From contig NC_089856.1 of the NCBI RefSeq assembly GCF_036373705.1, forward strand, positions 3,869,001 to 3,933,000: a stretch of 64,000 bases of DNA, read 5' to 3'. Numbering within the stretch: position 1 is the first letter of the stretch; the number at the start of each line of letters is the position of its first letter. Made by a program: the position numbers and the translations under genes. Positions 50,901-63,902 of this stretch are shown here, piece by piece. A model generated the notes under the pieces. The model ran no database searches and had not been told where the DNA came from. It saw nothing but the letters and a program-made list of their open reading frames with translations. The stretch is from Amia ocellicauda. Lineage: Eukaryota > Chordata > Actinopteri > Amiiformes > Amiidae.

Positions 50901-51524
50901 GCGATTGAACCTGGGTGGTTAGCTTGTCGAGACGGCTAAGGTTAAGGCTAGAATTCGCTGTAATGCGCAGACGTCCATTGGCGTTAGGGTTCTGCTCAGT
51001 GAATGTAGACGTGGGTACAGATTGGGTGTAGTACCAGGGTTGGAGGGTGTTAGGCCTAATGTTGAAGATTCTTCCTGCTATAATGTAGTGTCAAGTCTAG
51101 CAGTTTGGTTCTGTGTCACGGCTCGGAATAAAGATTGACAAAGTTATTTCGTTCTTCAGTTGAACCCCTCTTGCTCTTTGTTTTTTGGTAACTGACCTGC
51201 CCCAGAATTATTAAGACATTTGCCATCCCTTCTCTCCCCCTCCTTTCTCTCTCTCTCTCCCCCCCACTCCAGGCTGGCATGACCGCCCCGGGCACCAAGC
51301 GGCAGATCTTCGACCAGAAGCTGGGCATGGAGAAGTGCGACTCCACCACCGTGTCTCTGCAGATGGGCACCAACAAGATGGCGTCGCAGCAGGGCATGAC
51401 GGTCTACGGGCTCCCGCGCCAGGTCTACGACAGCAAGTACTGCCTCCCCGGGGACTCCTTCGACAGCGGCGACGGGGAGAACGCCTTCGACCACAACGCC
51501 AGCTACCAGAACTACTCCGACTAG
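42323..51524 (+). CDS. cnn1: Calponin 1, seven coding exons
   Basis: Joined CDS 42323-42382, 48688-48809, 49270-49336, 49670-49807, 50303-50419, 50620-50766 and 51273-51524 is 903 nt, giving 300 aa plus TAG (about 297 aa in human CNN1). Calponin binds F-actin and calmodulin and inhibits actomyosin ATPase in smooth muscle. Residues about 28-131 form the single calponin-homology domain. Three calponin-like repeats start near residues 164, 204 and 243, each with a LQMGTNK core. The tail after YDSKYC is short and ends [13 protein letters not shown]1 is preferred over CNN2 or CNN3 because of LAQKYD at residue 21, [23 protein letters not shown] and the absence of the long acidic CNN3 tail. The start has A at -3. 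All junctions are GT-AG and exon phases agree with the calponin family. ELOF1 downstream supports CNN1 by synteny. Confidence 0.95.
45013..45112. mobile_element. MITE-like repeat, partial copy D
   Basis: Only the right half of the family is recognisable: a TTAATTAAGCAATTAAAT interior and the terminal GGCTCTCCAGGACCAGGG followed by GGCCACTCCTGG. The left end is absent. Lies in cnn1 intron 1. Confidence 0.45.
46441..46450. promoter_or_regulatory. Perfect CArG box in cnn1 intron 1
   Basis: CCTTATAAGG matches the SRF consensus CC(A/T)6GG exactly and is palindromic. A one-mismatch box, CCTATATAGC, lies 68 bases upstream (46373-46382). Mammalian CNN1 is known to be SRF-dependent with intronic CArG elements, so a regulatory role is plausible. 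Function is inferred. Confidence 0.5.
46535..46589. repeat. (GA)n microsatellite
   Basis: Uninterrupted GA run of about 27 units in cnn1 intron 1, 85 bases after the perfect CArG box. Confidence 0.92.
47303..47460 (+). CDS. Possible orphan terminal exon with C-x2-C-x10-C-x2-C motif
   Basis: An acceptor-like TTGCATATTGTAG precedes an open K/E-rich stretch of about 51 residues ending in TAG. It contains [14 protein letters not shown] followed by [12 protein letters not shown]: cysteines at codons 47356, 47365, 47398 and 47407, the spacing of a zinc knuckle/ribbon pair. It lies inside cnn1 intron 1 and has no calponin resemblance. It may be an exon of a nested gene or a fragment of a transposon- or retrogene-derived protein. 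I do not recognise the family. Confidence 0.3.
47771..47931. repeat. Minisatellite built on CTCAAGTGGAGAGAGAG units
   Basis: At least six copies of a CCTCAAGTGGAGAGAGA core, separated by (GA)n of varying length or by ACTTGA. The last part is a 24-bp periodic repeat. In cnn1 intron 1. Confidence 0.85.
48688..48809 (+). CDS. cnn1: cnn1 coding exon 2 (CH domain start)
   Basis: Pyrimidine-rich acceptor CCCCCTTAG; residues 21-60 plus two bases of Glu61. It includes [10 protein letters not shown] and [13 protein letters not shown], the first part of the calponin-homology fold. The donor is GTGAGT; a second GTGAGC four bases later is a possible but frame-breaking alternative. Confidence 0.95.
49270..49336 (+). 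CDS. cnn1: cnn1 coding exon 3
   Basis: A 67-nt exon completing Glu61 and encoding [15 protein letters not shown] plus SPQNWHQ (residues 62-83) within the CH domain. Acceptor CGCCCAG, donor GTAAAC. Confidence 0.95.
49670..49807 (+). CDS. cnn1: cnn1 coding exon 4 (CH domain end)
   Basis: 138 nt, phase 0 at both ends, residues 84-129. It contains [19 protein letters not shown] and the [10 protein letters not shown] end of the CH domain. Acceptor ACGTGCAG, donor GTAAGG. Confidence 0.95.
50303..50419 (+). CDS. cnn1: cnn1 coding exon 5
   Basis: 117 nt, phase 0 at both ends, residues 130-168. This is the linker that in mammalian CNN1 holds the actin- and calmodulin-binding region. AQTKGFHT and [13 protein letters not shown] are recognisable, and it ends in NVIGLQ, the start of calponin repeat 1. 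Confidence 0.94.
50620..50766 (+). CDS. cnn1: cnn1 coding exon 6 (repeats 1-2)
   Basis: 147 nt, phase 0, residues 169-217. It starts and ends within calponin repeats (MGTNKFASQ and MGTNKGASQ), so the exon unit mirrors the protein repeat. Acceptor TTTCCAG, donor GTGAGC. Confidence 0.95.
51273..51524 (+). CDS. cnn1: cnn1 terminal coding exon 7 (repeat 3 and tail)
   Basis: Residues 218-300. It completes repeat 2 ([16 protein letters not shown]) and encodes repeat 3 ([24 protein letters not shown]). The 26-residue acidic/polar tail is diagnostic of CNN1 rather than CNN3. Stop TAG at 51522-51524. Confidence 0.95.
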   Translation, partial: AGMTAPGTKRQIFDQKLGMEKCDSTTVSLQMGTNKMASQQGMTVYGLPRQVYDSKYCLPGDSFDSGDGENAFDHNASYQNYSD

Positions 51525-54500
51525 AGCCCTGCCCTCACCAGGCCCAACCACACCCCTACCGCAGCCAGAAACCCCTCCCCGTTAACACTCGCCAAGTGGG
51601 GCATGTATATTGTTCTCTCCCCACCCACCCTGCCCCTGCCGTGCTCTCTCTGTACTTCCATTAGTGTCTGCTATGTCTGTGTATGTTTTCTTTATTTATT
51701 TTTGAACATTTAATCAATTTTTAGAAACCCACCCACGCTCCCCCGAAATCTTGTGCTGCATCCTAGCTGGCTTTTATAAATCCTATTTTTATTGAGCCCC
51801 ACAGGCCCAGGGCACCGCAAATTTACCAATCACACAGGGGTCTCGGGTTAGCTGATCTGAGTTAATCTGCGGTTGATTTGTTTTCGCTCGCTCCTCGGAC
51901 AAAGGCAGGCTGGCCTCTCGCTTGTCGCAGACTACCTTTAATACCTGTCTTGCCTAGAGAGCTCCAGCACATCATCAAATCTGCACTGGAATGGCTTTTT
52001 GTCAATATACCAAGGGCTGTGCTATGAGCCGTAGCAAAATAACTCTTTGGCCCAGGGAAGCACAAAGACATAATCAAAAATATGATTTTCCATGTACTGC
52101 ACTTTCATAGCAGGGCGAGATTTGAATTGGACACTATCCTGACAGCGTCTCCGGGCCCTGTGCGTGTTGTCTCATCCATCTGTGCACTTTAATCTGCTCC
52201 ACACCAAAGAGAAAACCCACCTTCAAACAGTGGTGTTAAAACTGTAATCGGTGTGATCGAAGACCACAAAGTTGCAATAGTGTGCCTATCCCAATACACA
52301 ATTGCGGTGTTGAAAATGTCAAACGTGGAAACGCCTTCCTTACGAGTTGGAGGTGCCCGCCACTCGAAAACCCGCGTTTATTTTCTTGCAGTGTAAACTA
52401 GGAGATGTGGTGCCACAGTATGCTGTGGTGATTTGGTGGGCCATGAATTGAATCGGGTCACAGACCGGCGTGCTGCATGCATGTACGTGTTTCTGCCGTG
52501 TGCACAATGTGCATTGTTGAGGAGAGTGTGAATGCATGTGTTTGTGAAGGTGAACAGTTTGCCATGCAAGATGCCCCTTTTTGTATATTTAAGGTGGAGC
52601 ACTTTTGGAGAACGCCACAGGGAGCCGGGGCATTAACACCAGATGAGGACAGTTTAGGAAGCCCAGGAAAGCATTATTGAAGCCGGCCGCTGTGTAGAAT
52701 CCCAGCTCACATGCTTTGTAATGCTAGGAAACCAGTTCACAGCCTCCCATGTAGAGACTGAGCATGCTGTGCCTTAAAACCACCCTTGTGAGGTCCATTG
52801 CATAGATCTTAAGCTAGTGAATACCTTTCCTCCATCCAATCCCCCTCACAGCAGACACAACCGTGCATTTCTCTGTCAGGGTAATGCTTCCCCCTAGTGT
52901 TCACAGTGGTGCTCTGCTGGTGGGGTGTTGCATAAGCGAAAAACACTCTCGTCCAGCTCCCGTCCAGCTGCACGGTACAAGTCCTTCCCATCTTCAACAG
53001 AGCGACACCAGCGCACCTGTTTGAGGCCTTGTAAAGATACAGAAGAGCTGTGGGAGTTTGAAGCCAGGGTGCAGTGTGTTGTTTTACACTCTGAAGCACT
53101 ACTACATCATATATCCGTCTGTATCATTGATCACTTTAACTGAACTACTCTCCCAGTTATGCCTCTTGCTGTCATGGCTCTGCATTTCAGTACAGCACTG
53201 CCGACTGCTCCCCTGTGTTAATCCCCCATACTGAAGCACATTCCCACCTCCTGTAGTGTTAGCTAGACATTCCAGCCCTGACCAACTCCACAAAACCTTC
53301 ATTATGTTGCACTGCTATCAGAAGCACACAAAAGTATTTTGGCTTTGGACTATACCGCTCCCATACTACCGGCCTAATGCAAACTGCACTGGACCTGCGC
53401 GGAATAGGGGCTAATTCTCCTGCATGAGGCTTTCAACGTCAGATTAAACAATAACTAAAGATTATTATTGGTTTAACTGATCTGTATGCGGCTGTTGAGC
53501 TAGAGTCCAGGGGTGACTAACCCTGGTCCTGGAGAGCCGCAGGGTTTGCGGGTTTTTGTTTTATCCAGATCGTTATCTGCTTAATTGAACCAATTATGGG
53601 TCTTAATTAGGCAAAATGTCCCTGTGTTCAAGATATCCATTGATTGGTAATTAAGAGAGACCTGGAAATCCTGCAGGATTGCGGCTCTCCAGTACCAGGG
53701 ATAGCCACCCCTGAGCTAGACGCTACATCCACCACTGCAACACTTGGGAACAAGTCCGTCCGTCCATCCCCACCCACCCCCTCGCAATATAAGCAGGTGT
53801 TTTGAATGCGGTATAATTGATTAATTAGTGACAATAAAAGAACAAGGTCAATCAAACCATTGCGTGCTATAGGGACAGTAGCGTGTGACCAGCTTGTCAA
53901 TGTAGTTTTACAGTGTGAATAGGCTACATCATTCCTATAGACAGTGTAATAATTTGCCCCTGTCTTGTTTGTGTTTATCCTGGAAGTACCCCTAAAATCC
54001 CAGAGCCTTTGTTTAATGAACAGGACTCATTGGTTAAATGCAGGCATGGTTATTCAATAATATCTTAAATGTGAGAATTAAATGAAACGTCAGCAAGTAG
54101 CTTGTGTTGATGGGACTGTATTACACTCAGTTTGCTCAGACCGCATGCGTCAAAAGAAATTGAGGATCATGTGTTAATTGAAATGGTTGCTTTGGAAACG
54201 ATGGGCAGAATCGGGATGTATTTTTATAGTGCCTTAAGCGTTTACCATCCGCTCAGACTGACCATTTCACTTCACCATCTTCCTTTGTTAAGCTTTTAGC
54301 CATGTTTCAACGCATACGACATCTTTGAGCTGACAAAATATGTAGCAAAAATGAATGTGTTCATAAGCAGTTTCAGAATTGAAATGCCGAAATTATCATT
54401 TTGGCGACGTGAAAAAGGTCTTAATGCAGAGTAGGCTGTAGCAGAAATGTATTTGAAAATCGGTCACTGTTTTCAAATTATATAGAAATTTGTATTGCAC

Positions 54501-54820
54501 TTGGAATGAAAATGTGTAATGTTAATAAACACTTTTTAAGTTACCAACTGGTTTTGATGTATTTATGTTTAAATTGTGGATAATCATGTTTTTTGTGTTT
54601 TTTACTTCGTTGTTTTATTCCAATTAACGTTTTCTGCTATATGTTGACTCTCTGGGGACTGGTCCATATTATTCATATATGAATTGACCCCCTCCATGGT
54701 GGGCAGTCGCACAGGTGTAACTACTGTGACGTCACTTCCCTATACAAGCATGATGGCATGCATTGCACGGCGTGACAAGCAGGAGGCGATTCATTCTTAG
54801 GTAATGTACTAGACTAACTA
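51525..54820 (+). other. cnn1 3' UTR and downstream flank
   Basis: No coding sequence beyond the cnn1 stop. Possible poly(A) signals are AATAAA at about 53833 and 54524; the second sits in a typical AT-rich setting (GTTAATAAACAC). The true 3' end cannot be fixed. MITE copy C lies inside. Confidence 0.35.
53505..53712. mobile_element. MITE-like repeat, copy C, with direct repeats
   Basis: Inverted ends AGGGGTGACTAACCCTGGTC and, at the other side, the complement of CCAGGGATAGCCACCCCT. The octamer GAGCTAGA occurs on both flanks (53497-53504 and 53713-53720), as expected for an 8-bp hAT target-site duplication. A CTGGAGAGCCGCAGGG terminal block has its partner at 53676-53693. Confidence 0.6.
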
Positions 54821-55119
54821 CCAAAACTATCAAAAGTATTCACCCCCTTGGACTTTTCCACATGTCTTTGTGTTACAACATGAAATCAGAATGGATTCAA
54901 TCAGGAGTTTTTAGGATGATTTTGATGATTCAATTATTTTCTGTTTTGTATTTGTAATTAATTCAGAACAGTTTGTAGATAATATTTTTCACTTTGACAT
55001 TATGGACATTTTCTGTGTTGATCAGCTGAAAAAACTCCTGATTAAATCCATTCTGATTTCATGTTGTAACACAATGACGTTGAAAAGTCCAAGGGGGTGA
55101 ATACTTTTAAGAGCCACTG
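54821..55119. mobile_element. MITE with long inverted ends and TA target sites
   Basis: Inverted arms of roughly 90 bp (54827-54915 against 55024-55113) share AAAAGTATTCACCCCCTTGG and GTTACAACATGAAATCAGAA-type stretches, with an AT-rich 110-bp loop. Both sides are flanked by TA (54819-54820, 55120-55121), the Tc1/mariner target. No coding capacity. The right end is cleaner (AAGAGCCACTG) than the left. Confidence 0.8.
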
Positions 55120-55121
55120 TA

Positions 55122-56213
55122 AAATCAAGCCTTTACTGAAGAACTTTACTGAAGAGCTCAGTGACATTCAACATAGGCATCATCATAGGATGCCACCTTT
55201 CCAACAAGTCAGTTTGTCAAATTTCTGCCCTGGTCAACTGTAAGTCCTGTTCTTGTGAAGTGGAGATGTCTAGGAGCAACAACGGCTCAACCGCGGAGGA
55301 GTAGGCCACAGAAGCTCACAGAACGGGACTGTTGAGTGCTAAAGCACATAGCACAAAAATTGCCTGTCCTTGGTTGCAACAATCACTTCCGAGTGCCAAA
55401 CTGCCTCTGGAAGCAACATCAGCACAAGAACTGTCCGTCGGGAGCTTCATGAAATGGGTTTTCATGGCCGAGTAGCCGCACAAGCCTAAGATCTCCATGC
55501 GCAATGCCAAGTGTTGGCTGGAGTGGTGTAAAGCTCGGGAGCAGTGGAAACGTGACATCTGGAGTGATGAATCACGCTTCACCATCTGGCAGTCCGACAG
55601 ACAAATCTGGGTTTGGCGGAGGCCAGGAGAGCGCTACCTGCCTGAATGCATAGTGCCAACTGTAAAGTTTGGAGAGGGGATATTGGTTTGTGTTTTTCAT
55701 GGTTCAGGCCCCTTATTTCCACTGAAGGGAAATCTTAACACTACAGCATACAATGACATTTTAGATGATTTTGCACTTCCAAATTTGTGGCAACAGTTTG
55801 GGGAAAACCCTCTCCTGATTCAGCATGGAAATGCCCCTATGCACAAAGCAGGTCCATACAGAACGTTTGTGGAGATCAGTGTGGAAGAACTTGACTGGCC
55901 TGCATAGACCCCTGATCTCAACCCCATCAAACACCTTTGGGGTAAATTGGAAAGCTGACTGTGAGCCAGGCCTGACCGCCCAACATCAGAGCCCGACTTC
56001 ACTAATGCTTTTGTGAATGGAAGCAAATCCCTGCAGCAATGTTCCAGCACCTAGTGGAAAGCCTTCGCAGAAGAGTGCAGGCTGCTGCTATAACAGCCTC
56101 CACTCTTCTGCAAAGGCTTTCCAAAGGGGGGACCACCTCCATATGAATGCCCATCATTTTGGAATAAGATGTTCAATGAGCAGGTGTCCACATTCTTTTG
56201 GCCATGTAGTGTA
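55122..56213 (+). mobile_element. 5'-truncated, inactive Tc1-like transposon
   Basis: The sequence aligns by eye with the widespread fish Tc1 family that ends in TTTTGGCCATGTAGTG at its right terminus (about 56196-56211), followed by TA. The left inverted end is absent: recognisable sequence begins next to the MITE at about 55150. Several small deletions are visible, for example in the region encoding [12 protein letters not shown]. It is a fossil copy. Confidence 0.8.
55190..56060 (+). pseudogene. Dead Tc1-like transposase
   Basis: Longest open piece is 55497-55907. The first catalytic Asp survives in WSDESRF (55560-55580). The second is lost: the motif reads IQHGNAP with Gly at 55827-55829. 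A stop at 55905-55907 interrupts the frame, and the third acid is replaced by Lys in NPIKHLW (55929-55931). Two of three catalytic residues are thus gone. Confidence 0.8.
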
Positions 56214-58482
56214 TGTAATTTGACCCCCCGTACAGTATTTTTGGAAGATATCCGGTAATTTTAAGTACATATTGGATATGTCATTATCTCAAAAGTGGCA
56301 AACAAGTTGCAGGGGGCATGACTCCAGCATGTGACTCCCTGGAAACCAACTTTTGGACAAACTAAAGTCAGGACATTTCAGATAACAGATGGCTATAAAA
56401 TGAGGTTAATTTAGGCAGAATTTGGTTGAAATAAAATAATTTGGAGATAATTCAAACTTTGGAGTTAACATGGACTTTCCTTATTTTGCAAGTGGTTCAC
56501 AAGAGATGTGCACTAAAATTAGAATCACTTATTGAACTGAGTGAGAAAGTGAAGGCATCATATAATTACAATTAATAAAAAAGCAATGCCAGCTCTGGCT
56601 CCCGAGCACAACTAACAAAAACCGTCCAGCTCCACTCCGGTCTCCGGTCCGGTGCACGGCCAACCCTAGTTAAGAGCATCAAACCAAACACTGACCTCAA
56701 AACAACACGGTTTGAGCGGTGTAATAATTAAAAAAATGCAATACATTTTAAAATAATAATCTAACAGTTTGTTCCTCACTCCCACAACCCCTGTGTAAAG
56801 TTCCCAAGAGTTATGGGTTCTCAACAACCCCCTGGTGTGTGTAAGGTAGAGCCTCAGTCAGTGCAGATGACCTAATTCCTATTTATGCAAGTTACTTAAG
56901 TCTGAAAACACCCATCACATTTCCTCCAAGTAGTTTTTCTAATGACAAATTACACTATTAATGTTTTTTGTATTTTCTAATTTCCTATTTAAAATACCTA
57001 CAAGGCATCAACTTGATTACCAATCTTATCCGTTTCCAATCTGAATTCACATTTTTCACACTGCAGTGAAAGGCTATGCAGAGTCTGGTCTATATAACTG
57101 TCCCAGCAAAGACAGTTTGGGAGAGTCCAGGCAAGATGCATGGGGAGTATAAAGCAATTTAACACATCTTTCGTGAGTTATTTGTAGTGTCAACTGCCAG
57201 ACCATTTGTTCCACTCGCCCGATGGCTCCTTGTGTAAAGAGGGGCCCCATTTCCAGACACACTTGCACTGCTGCTTATGTTGTTTTATAAACACACAAGG
57301 CTTTTTGGGTCAGAACCACCCACATGCAAAATTTGGTCTAATCACACAGGGAAGAAATGGAGTTGTTTTTCGACTGAACTTGTGTTGATTGTCTGGCAGA
57401 GTTCAGGAGGAGGGCAGCCCAGTCCAGCACTCATTTCTCCAAATGGAAACATGCAATTCATCTCCAATTGTGACCTTTTGGCCTCGCTGTAAACATCAAT
57501 ACATCAACACTAAAAATCTTTACAGCTTGAGGAATGGCTTGAGAATCTGGATTAAAATATGGCGAACACATCCTCACCAACACACATCAAGACATGGATC
57601 CACCCTCAAACTGCTAATTACAAACATGATCGATCATGTTTTGATTTATAATAGTAGTGAGTGGCTTCTGTCAGTAAAATAAACCGTGATGGGACAGATT
57701 CGTACTTATCGTAGGCCAGAGCGTTGATTGAGGTTAGTCCTTAAACTTGTGTAAACTTGCAAACACTCAACAATAAATCATGCACTACAGTATTTGATAT
57801 CACAGACTTTACCACAGAAAACAGACATTTTATATTGCGAAGTTAGTTTAATGATCAGTTATTTCTCACAAAAAAAATAAAAACACAAGGATCATTTCTG
57901 CTGGTTGTTTTCAAGTCGATGATACTGGCGAATCACTCCCTTCACTGAATGATCAGCACACATCCTCACCTCCAACCCAGGCAGTTTAAAGCATCAAATA
58001 AAAGGACCAATTCTACACATAATTCGAGAAACGAACAACAAAACAACACTCTTTCCCTTTAGAGGAGCAGCGATTAGGTGGTTTGGCTGGTGTATGGAAT
58101 TACCAAAATGAGGAGGAAGGAAAACTTCTTTATGCAAAGGAAAAATAGAAAATCCCACATCTGGTAAAATCTTACACCACTACTGGGCTCACGTGTGATT
58201 AACCCTGGGTTTCCTGGGACTTATTTAGTGCCATACTGGCCAAGCCCATTCCTGAAGAGCCACACGCCTGCAGCTCGTGTAGGTGTCTTTACATCGTCGG
58301 TGGCGCAAGACAAACAGGGAAACGTTAAACCGATGAGGGGTTCAGAATGTAGTAACTGGGCCGAGGTGGGATGGAAGCCAGAACACTGGTTGGCTCTCGA
58401 GGACCGGGACTGCCTTTCCTCTACTGAAGTAGTCCACTGTAACTGCTTCTCCTTCACGAAGAGGGCCGCAGGTGGGGGCCTG
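56214..58482 (-). other. Intergenic / possible elof1 3' UTR
   Basis: No gene is seen. The part nearest 58482 may be elof1 3' UTR on the minus strand; no clean AATAAA was found on that strand close to the stop, only an ATTAAA at 57852-57847. Confidence 0.3.
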
Positions 58483-59582
<1,100 letters not shown>

Positions 59583-60253
59583 TCAACAAGTGCATCAGAG
59601 CACCCGCCCTGGGGGCCACGGAACAAGAGAGAATCAACAGAAATAAAGCCTTAGCCAGGACACCGGATTACGGCACCGACCATCAGCGGGCAGTAATATG
59701 TAACCCGTGTACGGGCCCGTGCTGCGCAGCAACACTAATCCCGCAGCGGAGCATCTGCGTCTGGGCTCACCTTAGAGCAGTGACGTGTACGTGTAGACTC
59801 GACAATACGTGTGTTTAAAATGAAGATTAAGAGCTATCACACGCCCGCGTTGCAGACATGTGTTGCCCTGCTCGGTGACACGGGTTTGAGTGCGTCTGGC
59901 GTCATCACGTGTGCTGTCCCCCCGCACGCTGGCTGGTTATGACTGATGAAATCTGTGCCTTCATGGACCCCCGCCGAGCACTTTACTGGACCCCCGAGTC
60001 AAACAAACAGCCCAGCACCGACTCGCTCCTGATACACCCGGATGCCCAGGCGCTATTAACACGCCGTCATTACGTTCACGCTGCGAGAGCCCGCACAGTC
60101 GTGTCGCCTTTCCCATCACCGCCCCCCGCCCGACCCTCAAACCCTTTCTCGCACTTCAAACGGGCGGGCTAGCAGACGGCAGCCTTCGTTAACATGAACA
60201 TACTAATTGCAAGATCGCAAAGAAAAAGGGCGCAAAAACAACTCGTGTTTACC

Positions 60254-60420
60254 TTCTCCTCGCAGGAGCGACGATTAAAGGAAACCAGCGCTGCTCCCGG
60301 AAGCCCTCGCCGAGTCGTTCATTCGATTGGTCGAGAGGGTCAGCTGGCCGGCTTCCTATTGGCTCACGCAGCTGCCACTCAATGAGCAGCGCTGGCTTTT
60401 GTTTTGAAATGCCGCCCTCC
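60254..60420 (-). promoter_or_regulatory. Candidate elof1 promoter and non-coding first exon
   Basis: On the minus strand a donor GAG-AAG|GTAAAC lies at 60253/60252 and could splice to the acceptor in front of the elof1 ATG. Behind it are two CCAAT boxes on the minus strand (ATTGG on plus at 60326-60330 and 60358-60362) in a CpG-rich block. Only sequence context supports this; the exact start site is unknown. Confidence 0.45.
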
Positions 60421-60689
60421 GGATTGCGTGCGGGAAGCCATGGCGCCGTCTGGGGGTTGTTTACCTGCTGAAATTGAGGTGTACACGTACAGTGTGTGTT
60501 TAAGCATCGACTATGTGCTTTAGAGCTCATACTTTACCACCAGCAGTACCCAACATTATCAGGCCGGGGAAACAAACAATTATAGGGATGACCATATATT
60601 ATTAAAAAACACGAAAACGCCCGACAAACTGAGGTTTGACTGCTACAGGCCACCGTAGGTCACAGAGGGAGGCGGTACCGCGTCCTTTG

Positions 60690-60916
60690 GAAAGGCCGAT
60701 GATTGGCTCTAGTGAGATTCTTTTTGCATATTAATGTTCAGGAAATGCGGAAGTGATCGGTGGCGTTTTGTAGGGGGCGTGGGGACCTAGTTGCCAAGGG
60801 GGCGTTTGTGATCACTGAACTTAGCCCACGGAGGAGGGGTGCAGAAGAAACTGGAAAAGTTGAGGTAGCTGCACTTTTCACAGGCATTTCTGCTCCGTAA
60901 ACAGACCAACGACACG
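60690..60916 (+). promoter_or_regulatory. Candidate tmem205 promoter and non-coding first exon
   Basis: A CCAAT box (ATTGG, 60702-60706), an ETS/GABP-type CGGAAGTG (60748-60755) and an octamer-like TTTGCATA near 60723 precede a GC-rich stretch. That stretch ends in a strong donor, ACACG|GTAAGA, after 60916, which could join the acceptor at 61698. The arrangement is typical of a TATA-less housekeeping promoter; it is inferred. Confidence 0.45.
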
Positions 60917-61379
60917 GTAAGAGTGATTAACCCAGCTGTGCGCTAATCACATGCATGCAAATGAACGCACTAATCAAAGTCTGTAGCTGGTTCTCCAACA
61001 ACTGTTTGAGACGGTGTAAGGGCAACGATCAAGTGCTGCAAACTGATCGGCTTGTGTTTGTTGCAGGTCGTGGTCTTACTGATAAAACAACCATAAACAC
61101 ACATTGGCAGAAGACGAGAAAAAGGGGGGTAGATGTTCTGAGGCTTCATGGTACAAACAGGCATGCAAACACACAATTACACAGAGCAGAGACTAAAACA
61201 AAAACACAACTAGGTAGAGAGACAGACAGACGGGCAGCTCCAGCTCGCTTTGCATTGACGTGTGTGTGTGTGTGTGTGTCCTTATCTGAGTCACTCATCT
61301 ACAGTGGCGGCTGCCTGTGGAAGATAGAGCCGGTGTCAGAGGCAGTTGCATGGGGGTGTGTTTCTCTGCACTCTGTACC

Positions 61380-61445
61380 CACATGGTCTGCAAGCATGCA
61401 CAGCTCGACGTCCACATGGTCTGCAAGCATGCACAGCTCGACGTC
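61380..61445. repeat. Exact 33-bp tandem duplication
   Basis: Unit starts CACATGGTCTGCAAGCATGC; copies at 61380-61412 and 61413-61445 are identical. Lies upstream of the first tmem205 coding exon, in its likely first intron. Confidence 0.9.
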
Positions 61446-61698
61446 ATCGTCCTGCTGAAATCCCTGTTGTAAACAAACAAACAAAACCGTGCAAGACTTG
61501 GGGTCAGTTATAATTCATATGACAATCACGTTTTTTGTTATTCTCTGAATTCCAACAAGACAATATGCAATGTAATATACAACGAAGTATTGTAATGACA
61601 TCTGCATACACACCTGTCCTGGGACTGCTGGTGATTTATATATCCTGCTTTTCTTTCGGTGATTGACAGGTGCGTTTGTTGTTTTCTGTCCCACCCAG

Positions 61699-63284
<1,586 letters not shown>

Positions 63285-63854
63285 CCCCCCCGGGGAGCCT
63301 CCGCAGCCGGAATCGGATCGGCCTGCTGTAGCAATAGGAGCCTCGTCTGTTTCTTGTAGGCGTCTCCCTGGCCACTGCCGCCACCGATCTGGAAATGTGA
63401 ATCTGGTCCAGATTATTGTTTTACAGCTACATTTGCTATTCCCCTCTGTGCTATTTTACACTAAAGTTGGATAGTGACACATAAACAGAACAGTCACAGG
63501 ACAATCAGTTTAGACATTCCTTTTCCTAACGTTTTTAGCTAATCAAAAATGTATTACAGAGATCAATACTCATTATTTATGTTTGTGTGGTCCAAAACTG
63601 CTTTTTCTGATATGTAGAAATTAATATGGGCTGGCTGCAAAGGGTTAAATGTATTTACCAGACATCGGTATATTGTTACATTGTTTGACATCATACTTGA
63701 TCATAAAACAAAGTATGTATCTGTCTCTCCCTTTCTCTCTGACTCCCCAAGATGTTTCCCCTTGCTTCAATCTACAGATTATCTTTTCCATGTCACACCT
63801 GCAAAGTTTAAGATTGAATCTTCCAATCTTTTATGTGATTGTCTTCTAGGTCTT

Positions 63855-63902
<48 letters not shown>

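Noticed and set aside
42323-51524. Assigning the calponin as CNN3 because of the TLCD4 neighbour
   Set aside because: The tail is short and CNN1-like, the repeat linkers match CNN1, and ELOF1 lies downstream as on human 19p13.2.
51156-51551. 131-aa minus frame opposite cnn1 exon 7
   Set aside because: Antisense shadow of a GC-rich coding exon.
61380-61445. Possible CRISPR-like repeat
   Set aside because: Two adjacent copies without spacers in a vertebrate intron; a simple tandem duplication.
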